Positions 47,179 to 54,857 of a DNA stretch of 57,706 nucleotides are shown here, one piece after another (position 1 is the stretch's first letter; every line of letters begins with the position of its first letter). The DNA comes from Clostridia bacterium (GTDB taxonomy: Bacteria; Bacillota; Clostridia; Oscillospirales; CAG-272). The notes under the pieces are model-generated. The model saw only the letters and a program-made list of their open reading frames with translations. It did no database searches and had not been told where the DNA came from. The stretch is taken from the NCBI GenBank assembly GCA_017621655.1, contig JAGASS010000056.1, positions 1 through 57,706 on the forward strand. The letters run 5' to 3'. Position numbers and translations under genes: made by a program.

Positions 47179-47841
47179 TTACTCAATATCCTTGGAGATG
47201 TAGGGGATCTTTCCGATGAATATTGCAAGTATAACGGTGATAAGAATCTCAGGGATCATATACATCGCGTTATAGATCAGCGAATAGACGCACGCAAGCA
47301 TTTGACCGTCAAAGGTGTTGATGATAAATTTGCCGAAGCTTCCGCCTGTAGTCTCATCAAATCCTTCGAAGAAGTATGCTGCCCATGCTCCCCAAAGAAT
47401 CCAGCCGGAAAGGAAGTGCATAACGAACCTTGCGGATGTTCCGACGAGCGCGCCAAGCGCAAGAGACTTTGACGGCTTGTTCTTGTTTCTGAACAGACCG
47501 CTGAGTCCGACAAGTGAGAAAGCGAAGAAGTAGTCGAGAAGTACCATTATAACCGCGAGATACCATTTCATCTGATCGTCACCGGGAAGGAAAGCGGCTG
47601 AGATTGTACTTCCTCCGAGAAGCATTTGGATCAAGCTGTAAATTACAGACGAGAGAATGCCCCATTTGATTCCGTGACGGTAGCCGACAATAACAAGCGG
47701 CAGCATAGAAGCGGCAGTGATGCTTCCGCCCCAAGGCAGTTCAAACACCTTAATGAGCGAGAGAATCGTGGCGAGCGCTATCATGATGGCACATTCAGTC
47801 ATCGCGATAGTGCTTTTTGAGAATTTGGTTTTTGATTTCAT
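47179..47841 (-). CDS. thiT: Thiamine transporter ThiT (ECF S-component)
   Basis: 220 residues from the ATG at 47841 with GGAGGG upstream. Six hydrophobic helices; the conserved SLIKVFELPWGGSITAASML near residues 30-50 and the VGYRHGIKWG motif after it are typical of ThiT, which binds thiamine and docks with an energy-coupling module (EcfAA'T) encoded elsewhere. Expression is controlled by the TPP riboswitch upstream. The assignment is strong because riboswitch and protein family agree. Confidence 0.93.
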   Translation of the reverse strand: MKSKTKFSKSTIAMTECAIMIALATILSLIKVFELPWGGSITAASMLPLVIVGYRHGIKWGILSSVIYSLIQMLLGGSTISAAFLPGDDQMKWYLAVIMVLLDYFFAFSLVGLSGLFRNKNKPSKSLALGALVGTSARFVMHFLSGWILWGAWAAYFFEGFDETTGGSFGKFIINTFDGQMLACVYSLIYNAMYMIPEILITVILAIFIGKIPYISKDIE

Positions 47842-47910
47842 AAAACCCTCCATGTTTGATTTCGGTCTATGACCGATATTACAATCGAACATGGCGATTC
47901 TGAACGAATA

Positions 47911-47943
47911 GAAAAGTGCCTCTCCGTCAAAACAGAGAGGCAC
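47911..47943 (-). terminator. TPP-riboswitch-controlled terminator before thiT
   Basis: Minus-strand RNA forms a 9-bp stem GTGCCTCTC/GAGAGGCAC (47916-47924 and 47935-47943) followed by TTTTCTATT. Its place between aptamer and gene suggests transcription termination when TPP is bound. Confidence 0.85.
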
Positions 47944-47968
47944 ATTATGCGCTGTTAAGCAACAATGA

Positions 47969-48048
47969 TCTCCCTACGTTGGCATTACCCATATCAGGTT
48001 AAAGGGACCGCGGTATAAACCGACATCTCAGCCGTCAGGCGCCCCTGT
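47969..48048 (-). promoter_or_regulatory. TPP riboswitch aptamer
   Basis: On the minus strand the element contains the invariant blocks GGGGCGCC, CGGCTGAGAT, CCTGATATGGGTAATGCCA and CGTAGGGAG in the correct order and spacing for the thi-box (Rfam TPP class). It is about 80 bases long and lies about 130 bases upstream of the thiT ATG. Confidence 0.96.
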
Positions 48049-48067
48049 CATGTTCTATTGCATTTGT

Positions 48068-48096
48068 ATTATATCACCGCTCGACTTGAATGTCAA
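48068..48096 (-). promoter_or_regulatory. Promoter of the thiT riboswitch transcript
   Basis: Minus strand TTGACA (48091-48096), 17-base spacer, TATAAT (48068-48073) with a TGA extended -10. It lies just after the LRR gene stop. Confidence 0.85.
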
Positions 48097-48106
48097 GAGC
48101 GATTTT

Positions 48107-51100
48107 TTATTTTTTGCGAAGCTCTTCTTCGGCGTCGAGATCCTCCTCGGGATCGTCTGCAAAGAGCGATTCGATGTCGATCTCTCTTGTCGCAAAATCG
48201 GGAACGACGATCGTTTCAGCCATTGCGTCACGCTTAACCGGCTTCTTCGCAGCCGCGTTGATCGTCTTGCCCGTTTCCTTTTGCAGCTTCTTCTTGCGGT
48301 TGTTGATGTAGATAAGAAGTATGACTGCAGCTATCAGAGCGATAATGAGGATGATAAGGAATATTGTAAGAAGGACCTTTGTACCCGTGCCGCTTGAGCC
48401 GTTATCCTTTCCACTTGTGCCGGGATTGGCCGATGCGGTTTTGGTATATACGAAATTAATAGTAACGTCCTCGCCGTCAACGTTTCCGCTGAACGCGTAC
48501 TGATTCAAGGCGTAGCCCTTAAGTTCATCTGCGGTGAATCTGTATTGAGCACCGTTCACTGCACGAACGTAAAGAGGTTCCTTTGCAGGTGTTCCGTCGG
48601 AATATACGTAATTTACAGTAACATTATAAAGGGTCGATAGGTCGGAAGTAGATACGACATATTTACCAAGCTCTGTGTTGCTGAATACGATCCTGCCGTT
48701 AGTGTTAGTGAATGTGACGGGTACGAAGTCTCCGTTATCGGAAATTGAATAGACGTATAGAATCTTGTTTGCCATTCCGTCCGGAATTGCAAATGAGATC
48801 TCGGCACTTCCCTCAAAGCTTGCGTTGGCGTTATTACGCTTGAGAGTAATCTCGTACTGAATGACAGTTTGATCTGAGGGAATGAGAAGCGTCGGCTTGA
48901 ATATTGCTTGAAGCTTTTTGAATTCAAGAGTAAAGCCGATCGTAGAGTCACCGAGGATCGAAATCTTGCAGTTTTCGTTTTCGTCGAATATTTCTACGTA
49001 ACCGTTTTCGACGAAGGAGATTCCGTTTTCTTCAGCGTAAGCACTGCCGATCGTTCCTTCAATACCCTTGATATTAAATCCATGAACAGTCGTGTTATTG
49101 GAATTAAAGCCGAACGCGTACGCACCGATCTCGGTAACACTTTGCGGTATGAAGACTGACGTCATAATGTTAGGACCGCGGAATGCGGCTTCGCCGATCT
49201 TATCAAGCGTGTTGGGAAGGGAGACCGTGTAAAGTGAGCTACAACCCTCAAAAGCGCTGTTTGCTATCTCTTTTACACCGTTAGGAATGTTCGCTGTAAT
49301 TATCGACGTGCCCGCAAAGGCAGAGGTACCGATGATCTCTACTGAGCGTGAAATATCTATTTTAGTGATGGAGGAGCAGCCCTCAAACGAGCAGCTTCCG
49401 ATGTTCAGGATACCGCTTGAGAAGGTTACCTGCTTGATGTCGTTTTTGTATACGTACCAGGGGGTCTCTTCAAATGAGAGATAATCGGGCATCGTACCTT
49501 TACCGATGATGTTCAAAACACCCGTTGAGGGACGGAATACCCAGACTATATCTTCAGTTAGGTTTCCTTCGTCTCGGTCAACAGTCTTATAGGGAACGAA
49601 GGTTAGTTCGTGTTCCTCGGCGTATAGCTTTGCCACAGAAGGCGTGAAGCCCTCGATTTCAAGCACGTCTTCGTTAAGAACGTATTCGCCGTCTACGTAG
49701 TTGTAGCCAAGAGCGTTAAGGCCGATTGACTTGACCTTGTAGGAAATGAATATTGCGCCAAGATCCTTACAGTCTACGAATGCGTAATGTCCAATACTTG
49801 CAACGTTATCACCGAGAGATACCTGGGCAAGGGAAGTACATCCATAGAACATTCCCTCCGGAATTATCTTGACCGAATCTGTGAACGAGAAGGTAAGCAG
49901 TCCCGTACAGTTCTTGAAGCAGTAGTAACCGAAATCGGTAACCGACGTGTCAAATCTGATGTCAGTAAGAGAAGTACAGCCCTCAAACGCATAAGGTCCG
50001 ACTGAAACAAGACTGTCGGTTGATGTGACGGAAGAAAGAGATGTACATCCTTCAAACGCAGATTCTCCGATGGATACCACTGAATCTGTCAAAATTACGG
50101 TTTCAAGAGAAGTGCATTCTGCAAAGAGTCTATAGGGAACAATTACACATTTGATTGTGGCAAGAGTAAGATCCGTACAGGAGTAGAAAGCTGTTTCCCC
50201 TACGGAAGTGATGGTGTCGGGGAGAGTTATCTCGGTCAGTCCCGACTGAGCAAATGCCTTATCACCAATTGATTCGATTCCACTGATAAGGTCGATCGTT
50301 TTAAGGGAGGTGCAGTAAGAAAATGCTTCATTACCGATAGCGACAAGATTTTTTCCAAGCGTTACGCTCGTAAGAGCAGTACAGCCGTCAAACGCTCTAT
50401 CGCCTATTTCTGTAACTGTAGATGCGAGTGTAACCTTGGTAAGAGATGTGCATCCGTAAAAAGCATTTTCGCCGACGCTTGTAACACCGTCAAGTATTCT
50501 TACTTCGCTGATAACGTAATCTCTGTTGCCACTGACGTATTTGTACCACGGCATATTATTGGAGGTAAAGGAATACATAGTGCCGCTACCGCTTATCGTT
50601 AAAACTCCGTCTACGGTGAGCTTATATGTAACGCCGTCGCCGCATATGCCCTCAAGTGCTTTCGGCGTCGTTGATTTGAAGGTAAAGCCGTTTGTTTCCG
50701 CATATGTCTCCGCCGCGGTTCCCGAAGCCGCTACGACGGTAAATCCGGGAATTATAGTGTAGGTTCCGCCGGAGTACGAGTATCCGAGAGCATACTGACC
50801 AATTTCTATTATAGATGCAGGCACGGTTACTTCGTCCGCCTGAACGTTAACGAATGCGTTATCGCCAAGCGAAGTCACACCGTCCGAAATGACGATGTTG
50901 AATATCGAGCTTGCGTAGGAAGCCCACGGCGTATCGGTCGCCGAGTAATCAGGCATTTCGCCGCTACCCGAGATAGTGAGCGTTTGATTGCTGCCGATCT
51001 CATATGTAACGTCGGATGTTCCGCACGTTCCGCTTATTGGATCAGCAAAAACCGTCACCGATAACATCAGTGTTAAGATAAATGTTAAAATCAGAATCAG

Positions 51101-51121
51101 AAAACTGCCTTTCAGTTTCAT
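48107..51121 (-). CDS. BspA-like leucine-rich-repeat surface protein, membrane anchored
   Basis: 1004 residues. Signal peptide at about 1-26 (FLILILTFILTLMLSVTVFA). Some fifteen BspA-type (LRR_5) repeats between about 75 and 700, with the pattern F.GCTSLT.V.L...V..IG..AF (for example CTSLTKVTLASTVTEIGDRA). A beta domain at about 720-860 and a MucBP-like module (VTVNYVYSDGTPAKEPLYV) near 860-925 follow. One membrane helix (LTIFLIILIIALIAAVILLIYI) near 935 leads to a basic then acidic cytoplasmic tail of about 65 residues ending DDPEEDLDAEEELRKK. No sortase motif. Probably an adhesin or ligand-binding protein; its partner is unknown. It has its own promoter. Confidence 0.9.
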   Translation of the reverse strand: MKLKGSFLILILTFILTLMLSVTVFADPISGTCGTSDVTYEIGSNQTLTISGSGEMPDYSATDTPWASYASSIFNIVISDGVTSLGDNAFVNVQADEVTVPASIIEIGQYALGYSYSGGTYTIIPGFTVVAASGTAAETYAETNGFTFKSTTPKALEGICGDGVTYKLTVDGVLTISGSGTMYSFTSNNMPWYKYVSGNRDYVISEVRILDGVTSVGENAFYGCTSLTKVTLASTVTEIGDRAFDGCTALTSVTLGKNLVAIGNEAFSYCTSLKTIDLISGIESIGDKAFAQSGLTEITLPDTITSVGETAFYSCTDLTLATIKCVIVPYRLFAECTSLETVILTDSVVSIGESAFEGCTSLSSVTSTDSLVSVGPYAFEGCTSLTDIRFDTSVTDFGYYCFKNCTGLLTFSFTDSVKIIPEGMFYGCTSLAQVSLGDNVASIGHYAFVDCKDLGAIFISYKVKSIGLNALGYNYVDGEYVLNEDVLEIEGFTPSVAKLYAEEHELTFVPYKTVDRDEGNLTEDIVWVFRPSTGVLNIIGKGTMPDYLSFEETPWYVYKNDIKQVTFSSGILNIGSCSFEGCSSITKIDISRSVEIIGTSAFAGTSIITANIPNGVKEIANSAFEGCSSLYTVSLPNTLDKIGEAAFRGPNIMTSVFIPQSVTEIGAYAFGFNSNNTTVHGFNIKGIEGTIGSAYAEENGISFVENGYVEIFDENENCKISILGDSTIGFTLEFKKLQAIFKPTLLIPSDQTVIQYEITLKRNNANASFEGSAEISFAIPDGMANKILYVYSISDNGDFVPVTFTNTNGRIVFSNTELGKYVVSTSDLSTLYNVTVNYVYSDGTPAKEPLYVRAVNGAQYRFTADELKGYALNQYAFSGNVDGEDVTINFVYTKTASANPGTSGKDNGSSGTGTKVLLTIFLIILIIALIAAVILLIYINNRKKKLQKETGKTINAAAKKPVKRDAMAETIVVPDFATREIDIESLFADDPEEDLDAEEELRKK

Positions 51122-51185
51122 TTCATATAGACCTTTCCGACGCTTAACGTCAAAACCAAATTTATTACATAATTAATCAATCTAA

Positions 51186-51214
51186 ATTATACTACAAGCG
51201 ACAAAAAAAGTCAA
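51186..51214 (-). promoter_or_regulatory. Promoter of the LRR surface protein gene
   Basis: Minus strand TTGACT (51209-51214), 17-base spacer, TATAAT (51186-51191). The leader is about 60 bases. Confidence 0.8.
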
Positions 51215-51298
51215 CCGATTACGCTCCATTAATTGTTATCTCTGTGTAAACTTACTGTTATAAATATTAATATCTTTAGCCAAAATCAGCGTAATCTA

Positions 51299-51350
51299 TT
51301 GACAATTAAGTAAATATCATGTTAAAATTTGGTTGACCGCAAAAAGCGGT
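51299..51350 (+). promoter_or_regulatory. Promoter and leader hairpin of DUF4091 copy 1
   Basis: TTGACA (51299-51304), 18-base spacer ending TG-T, TAAAAT (51323-51328), then a stem ACCGC-AAAAA-GCGGT at 51336-51350 followed by TATTCATAC. The same order of elements precedes copies 2 and 3. Confidence 0.75.
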
Positions 51351-51382
51351 TATTCATACATTTTTACCAAGGAGTGTGCACT

Positions 51383-52957
51383 ATGAATTACGGAATTTTC
51401 AGTCAGAACATGTGGCTCTTTCCGGACACAAACGCTAATGACGGCAAGAAGAACGCATCCCTTACGCTTCTGAAGAAGCAGACGGGCGCAATTCAGATCG
51501 TTATCAACGACATCCCCGTCGGTCAGCCGATCTCTGTAACTACCGAAGGTCTTGACGACATCGCCGTTGCGGCTTACAGAGAAAAAGAAGTCTGTGTGAA
51601 CAGAAACGCAAATGATCTTCATAACGGACCGCTTACGACGGACGATTGGGAGATAGCATCCCGTCACTCTGTTCGCCGTGCGCCTTACAGAACTTACGAC
51701 CCCCTTCTTCCTATTGAAGGTCTTGTTTCCGAGAATTCGCAGGAAGCATACTACGTAACCTTTTGCCCCGATGAGACTGCTGTAAGCGGCAACCGTGAAG
51801 GCACAGTTACTTTCACTATTGGCGAACAGTCCGTTTCCTTTACAGTTGCGTTTTATATCGGTAAGAAGTGCGTTCCCGAGCAGACACTGAACATCACTAA
51901 CTGGTATAGTTATAGGAATATGGCCTTCCATCATGGACTTACCTATAACTCTAAAGAACACATAGAAATGACAAGAAAATACTTTGAGCTTCTCCGCGAA
52001 GGTCATAATAACGTATTTATTTGTCCTTTCGCCGGAACTACTGCAAAGATCGTCGACGGAAAAACAGTTTTCGATTTTTCCGAGCCGATAAAGCTTGCCA
52101 AGCTTGCTCTTGAATACGGTGCAAAGTACATCGAGTGGGGTCCCAATATTAACAGACCCAACTGGGAGGATCCGCCTTTCCTTATCTGGGATTACGTTGA
52201 AGATAAGAGAGGTCCTTACGTTCTTTCAACGAGTGGTCGTAAGATATTCACAGCGTTTCTTACCGCGTTTAACGATATGCTTACAGAGCAGGGCTGGCGC
52301 GATATTTCTATCGTTCACATCAGTGACGAGCCGAAGGAGCTTTGCGCATCTGACTACCGTATAATCTGCGGTATCGCACGTAAGTACCTGCCCGGAATTA
52401 AGCTTATGGATGCGGTTGAGATATTCTTCATACAGGACGCGCTTGATATTTACGTTCCGAAGGATAACTATTTCCAGATGAACAGAAACGACTTCGAGGA
52501 TCTCCGCGACGACCGTAATGAGCTTTGGTACTACACCTGTAATATGCCCGGCGGTAAGTGGCTGAACAGATATATTGACTCTCCGCTTCTTAATTCGAGA
52601 CTTATTCATTGGGGTAACTACCGCTTCAACCTTACAGGTTATCTCCACTGGGGCTTTAACCATATTGCTGAAGGTCAGGATCCCTTTGAACAGACGAGTG
52701 CAAACCCCGGACTTCCCGCAGGTGATACTCACCTTATTTACCCCTACAAGGATCAGGTTCTCCGTTCGCTTCGTTTCATGCAACAGAAGTGCGGCGTAGA
52801 GGATTACGAGATCTTAAGAGGTATCTCCCTTGTTGACAAAGCAAGTGCAGACAAGATCTGCCGTCACGTGATATATGCGTTCAACGAATACATCACTGAC
52901 GTAGAAGAATTTGACGGAATACAGGCAGAGATCGTAAAGATCTACGACGAAATGTAA
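51383..52957 (+). CDS. DUF4091 domain protein, tandem copy 1
   Basis: 524 residues from the ATG at 51383 (AAGGAGTGTG upstream); no signal peptide, so cytoplasmic. An N-terminal beta-sandwich-like part (about 1-170) precedes a C-terminal barrel-like part holding W-rich and acidic motifs: EWGPNINRPNWEDPPF, HISDEPKELCASD (Asp315, Glu316), CNMPGGKWLNRYIDSPLLNS and GYLHWGFNHI, which fit what I recall of DUF4091, a putative glycoside-hydrolase-related family. The central segment at about residues 170-275 differs most from the other two copies, while the first 110 residues are nearly identical even at the DNA level. It has its own promoter and terminator. Activity is unknown. Confidence 0.8.
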   Translation: MNYGIFSQNMWLFPDTNANDGKKNASLTLLKKQTGAIQIVINDIPVGQPISVTTEGLDDIAVAAYREKEVCVNRNANDLHNGPLTTDDWEIASRHSVRRAPYRTYDPLLPIEGLVSENSQEAYYVTFCPDETAVSGNREGTVTFTIGEQSVSFTVAFYIGKKCVPEQTLNITNWYSYRNMAFHHGLTYNSKEHIEMTRKYFELLREGHNNVFICPFAGTTAKIVDGKTVFDFSEPIKLAKLALEYGAKYIEWGPNINRPNWEDPPFLIWDYVEDKRGPYVLSTSGRKIFTAFLTAFNDMLTEQGWRDISIVHISDEPKELCASDYRIICGIARKYLPGIKLMDAVEIFFIQDALDIYVPKDNYFQMNRNDFEDLRDDRNELWYYTCNMPGGKWLNRYIDSPLLNSRLIHWGNYRFNLTGYLHWGFNHIAEGQDPFEQTSANPGLPAGDTHLIYPYKDQVLRSLRFMQQKCGVEDYEILRGISLVDKASADKICRHVIYAFNEYITDVEEFDGIQAEIVKIYDEM

Positions 52958-52962
52958 ATATT

Positions 52963-52991
52963 AAAAGCCCTCGGCTCAGCCGAGGGCTTTT
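52963..52991 (+). terminator. Terminator of DUF4091 copy 1
   Basis: 13-bp stem AAAAGCCCTCGGC/GCCGAGGGCTTTT with a TCA loop. The same hairpin ends all three copies. Confidence 0.92.
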
Positions 52992-53023
52992 AACAATATA
53001 TGTATAAATTTTATTATAGTCTA

Positions 53024-53077
53024 TTGACAAAAGTCGGCAAAACTGTTAAAATTTCGGTAACCGGGTTAATACGGTTA
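53024..53077 (+). promoter_or_regulatory. Promoter and leader hairpin of DUF4091 copy 2
   Basis: TTGACA (53024-53029), 17-base spacer ending TGT, TAAAAT (53047-53052), then a 6-bp stem TAACCG/CGGTTA (53058-53063 and 53072-53077) followed by TTCAC. Confidence 0.78.
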
Positions 53078-53108
53078 TTCACATTATTACCAATTAGGAG
53101 TGTGTATT

Positions 53109-54683
53109 ATGAATTACGGAATTTTTAGTCAGAACATGTGGCTTTTCCCGGACACAAACGCTAATGACGGCAAGAAGAACGCATCACTTACGCTTTTGAA
53201 GAAGCAGACGGGTGCAATTCAGATCGTTATCAACGACATACCTGTCGGTCAGCCGATCTCTGTTACTACCGAAGGACTCGACGGTGTATCCGTTACGGCG
53301 TACAGAGAAAAGGAGGTATGCGTAAACAGAAACGCAAACGATCTTCATAACGGACCGCTTACGACGGACGACTGGGAAATCGCATCGCGTCACTCTGTAC
53401 GTAAAGCTCCCTACAGAACCTACGATCCCCTTGTTCCTATAGATGGCCTTTCTTCAGAGAATGCTCAGGAAGCTTATTACGTAACCTTCTGTCCTGACGA
53501 GACCGCATTTAGCGGCAACAAGGAAGGCACTGTTACATTTACCATTGGCGATCAGTCAGTTTCCTTCAATGTTGAAATGTATATCGGTAAGAAGTGTGTT
53601 CCCGAGCAGACCCTTAACGTTACAAACTGGTTCAGCTATCAGAACATGGCAACTCATCACGGACTTGAATACAACTCTGATGAGCATATTGCTATGGCAG
53701 GAAAGTACTTTGACCTTCTCAAGGAGAGCCATAGTAACGTTTTGTGGGTGACCTTTGACGGAATGACTGCAAAGTACGTTGACGGAAAGCTGAAATTCGA
53801 CTTTACGGAGCAGATCAAGCGCGCAAAGCTTGCCCTTGAACACGGTGCTAAGACCCTCGAATGGGCGCCTATCGTAGGCAGACCCAACTGGGAGGATCCG
53901 CCATTCCATATTTGGGATTACGGCACTGATACTCATCACGTTTACGTTCTCTCGACAGGTGGGCGCAAGATTTTCACCGCATTCCTTACTCAGTTTAACG
54001 ATATGCTTACCGAGCAGGGCTGGCGTGATATTTCGATTTTCCACATTAGTGACGAGCCGAAGGAGCTTTGCGCATCTGATTTCCGCATAATCTGCGGTAT
54101 CGCACGTAAGTATCTGCCGGGAATCAAGCTTATCGATGCTATTGAGATATTCTTCCTTCAGGATGCACTTGATATTTACGTTCCAAAGGATCACTACTAT
54201 CAGATGAATAAAAACGACTTTGAGGATCTTCGCGACGACCGTAACGAGCTTTGGTTCTACACCTGTAATATGCCCGGCGGTAAGTGGCTTAACAGATATA
54301 TCGACTCGCCGCTTCTTAACTCACGTCTTATTCATTGGGGTAACTTCCGTTTCAACCTTACAGGATTCCTCCATTGGGGCTTCAATCACATCGCGGAAGG
54401 TCAGGATCCCTTTGAGGAGACGAGTGCCAACGCAGGACTTCCTGCCGGTGATACTCATATTGTTTATCCCTATAAGGATCAGGTTCTTTGGTCACTTCGT
54501 CTCATGCAGCAGAAGTGCGGCGTAGAGGATTATGAAATTCTCAGAGGAATTTCTCTTGTCGATAAAGAAAGAGCAGACAGAATCTGCCGTAAAGTGATCT
54601 ATGCGTTTAACGAGTACGTTACCGACGTTGAAGAATTCGACAGAATACAGGCAGAGATCGTAAAGATCTACGACGAAATCTAA
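53109..54683 (+). CDS. DUF4091 domain protein, tandem copy 2
   Basis: 524 residues, the same length as the other copies; start at 53109 with TAGGAGTGTG upstream. It carries the same domain order and motifs (RPNWEDPPFHIWDYG, HISDEPKELCASD, CNMPGGKWLNRYIDSPLL). In the central segment it shares YVDGKLKFDFTEQIKRAKLA with copy 3, not with copy 1, so copies 2 and 3 are closest relatives. It differs from both at GYLHW, where it reads GFLHW. No signal peptide. The identical upstream and downstream signals show that the whole transcription unit was duplicated. Confidence 0.8.
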   Translation: MNYGIFSQNMWLFPDTNANDGKKNASLTLLKKQTGAIQIVINDIPVGQPISVTTEGLDGVSVTAYREKEVCVNRNANDLHNGPLTTDDWEIASRHSVRKAPYRTYDPLVPIDGLSSENAQEAYYVTFCPDETAFSGNKEGTVTFTIGDQSVSFNVEMYIGKKCVPEQTLNVTNWFSYQNMATHHGLEYNSDEHIAMAGKYFDLLKESHSNVLWVTFDGMTAKYVDGKLKFDFTEQIKRAKLALEHGAKTLEWAPIVGRPNWEDPPFHIWDYGTDTHHVYVLSTGGRKIFTAFLTQFNDMLTEQGWRDISIFHISDEPKELCASDFRIICGIARKYLPGIKLIDAIEIFFLQDALDIYVPKDHYYQMNKNDFEDLRDDRNELWFYTCNMPGGKWLNRYIDSPLLNSRLIHWGNFRFNLTGFLHWGFNHIAEGQDPFEETSANAGLPAGDTHIVYPYKDQVLWSLRLMQQKCGVEDYEILRGISLVDKERADRICRKVIYAFNEYVTDVEEFDRIQAEIVKIYDEI

Positions 54684-54687
54684 CAGC

Positions 54688-54715
54688 AAAAGCCCTCGGC
54701 TCAGCCGAGGGCTTT
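54688..54715 (+). terminator. Terminator of DUF4091 copy 2
   Basis: AAAGCCCTCGGC/GCCGAGGGCTTT stem with TCA loop, five bases after the stop. Confidence 0.9.
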
Positions 54716-54778
54716 ACTGTCCTCTCTTACCATTGTCTAAAAAGTGAAAAAAATACCATCAAATTTTACGATTGTACC

Positions 54779-54829
54779 TTGACATCGGATACGCAAACTG
54801 TTAAACTTTACTTGACCGGCTCAAACGGT
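54779..54829 (+). promoter_or_regulatory. Promoter and leader hairpin of DUF4091 copy 3
   Basis: TTGACA (54779-54784), 17-base spacer ending TGT, TAAACT (54802-54807), then ACCG-7 bases-CGGT (54815-54829) followed by TATTCATAC as in copy 1. Confidence 0.75.
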
Positions 54830-54857
54830 TATTCATACTTTTTAAGGAGCATGTATT

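Noticed and set aside
48049..48106. Terminator of the LRR gene formed by CGCTC...GAGCG
   Set aside because: The stem is interrupted by a bulge and is not followed by T; the same bases make a much better promoter for thiT.
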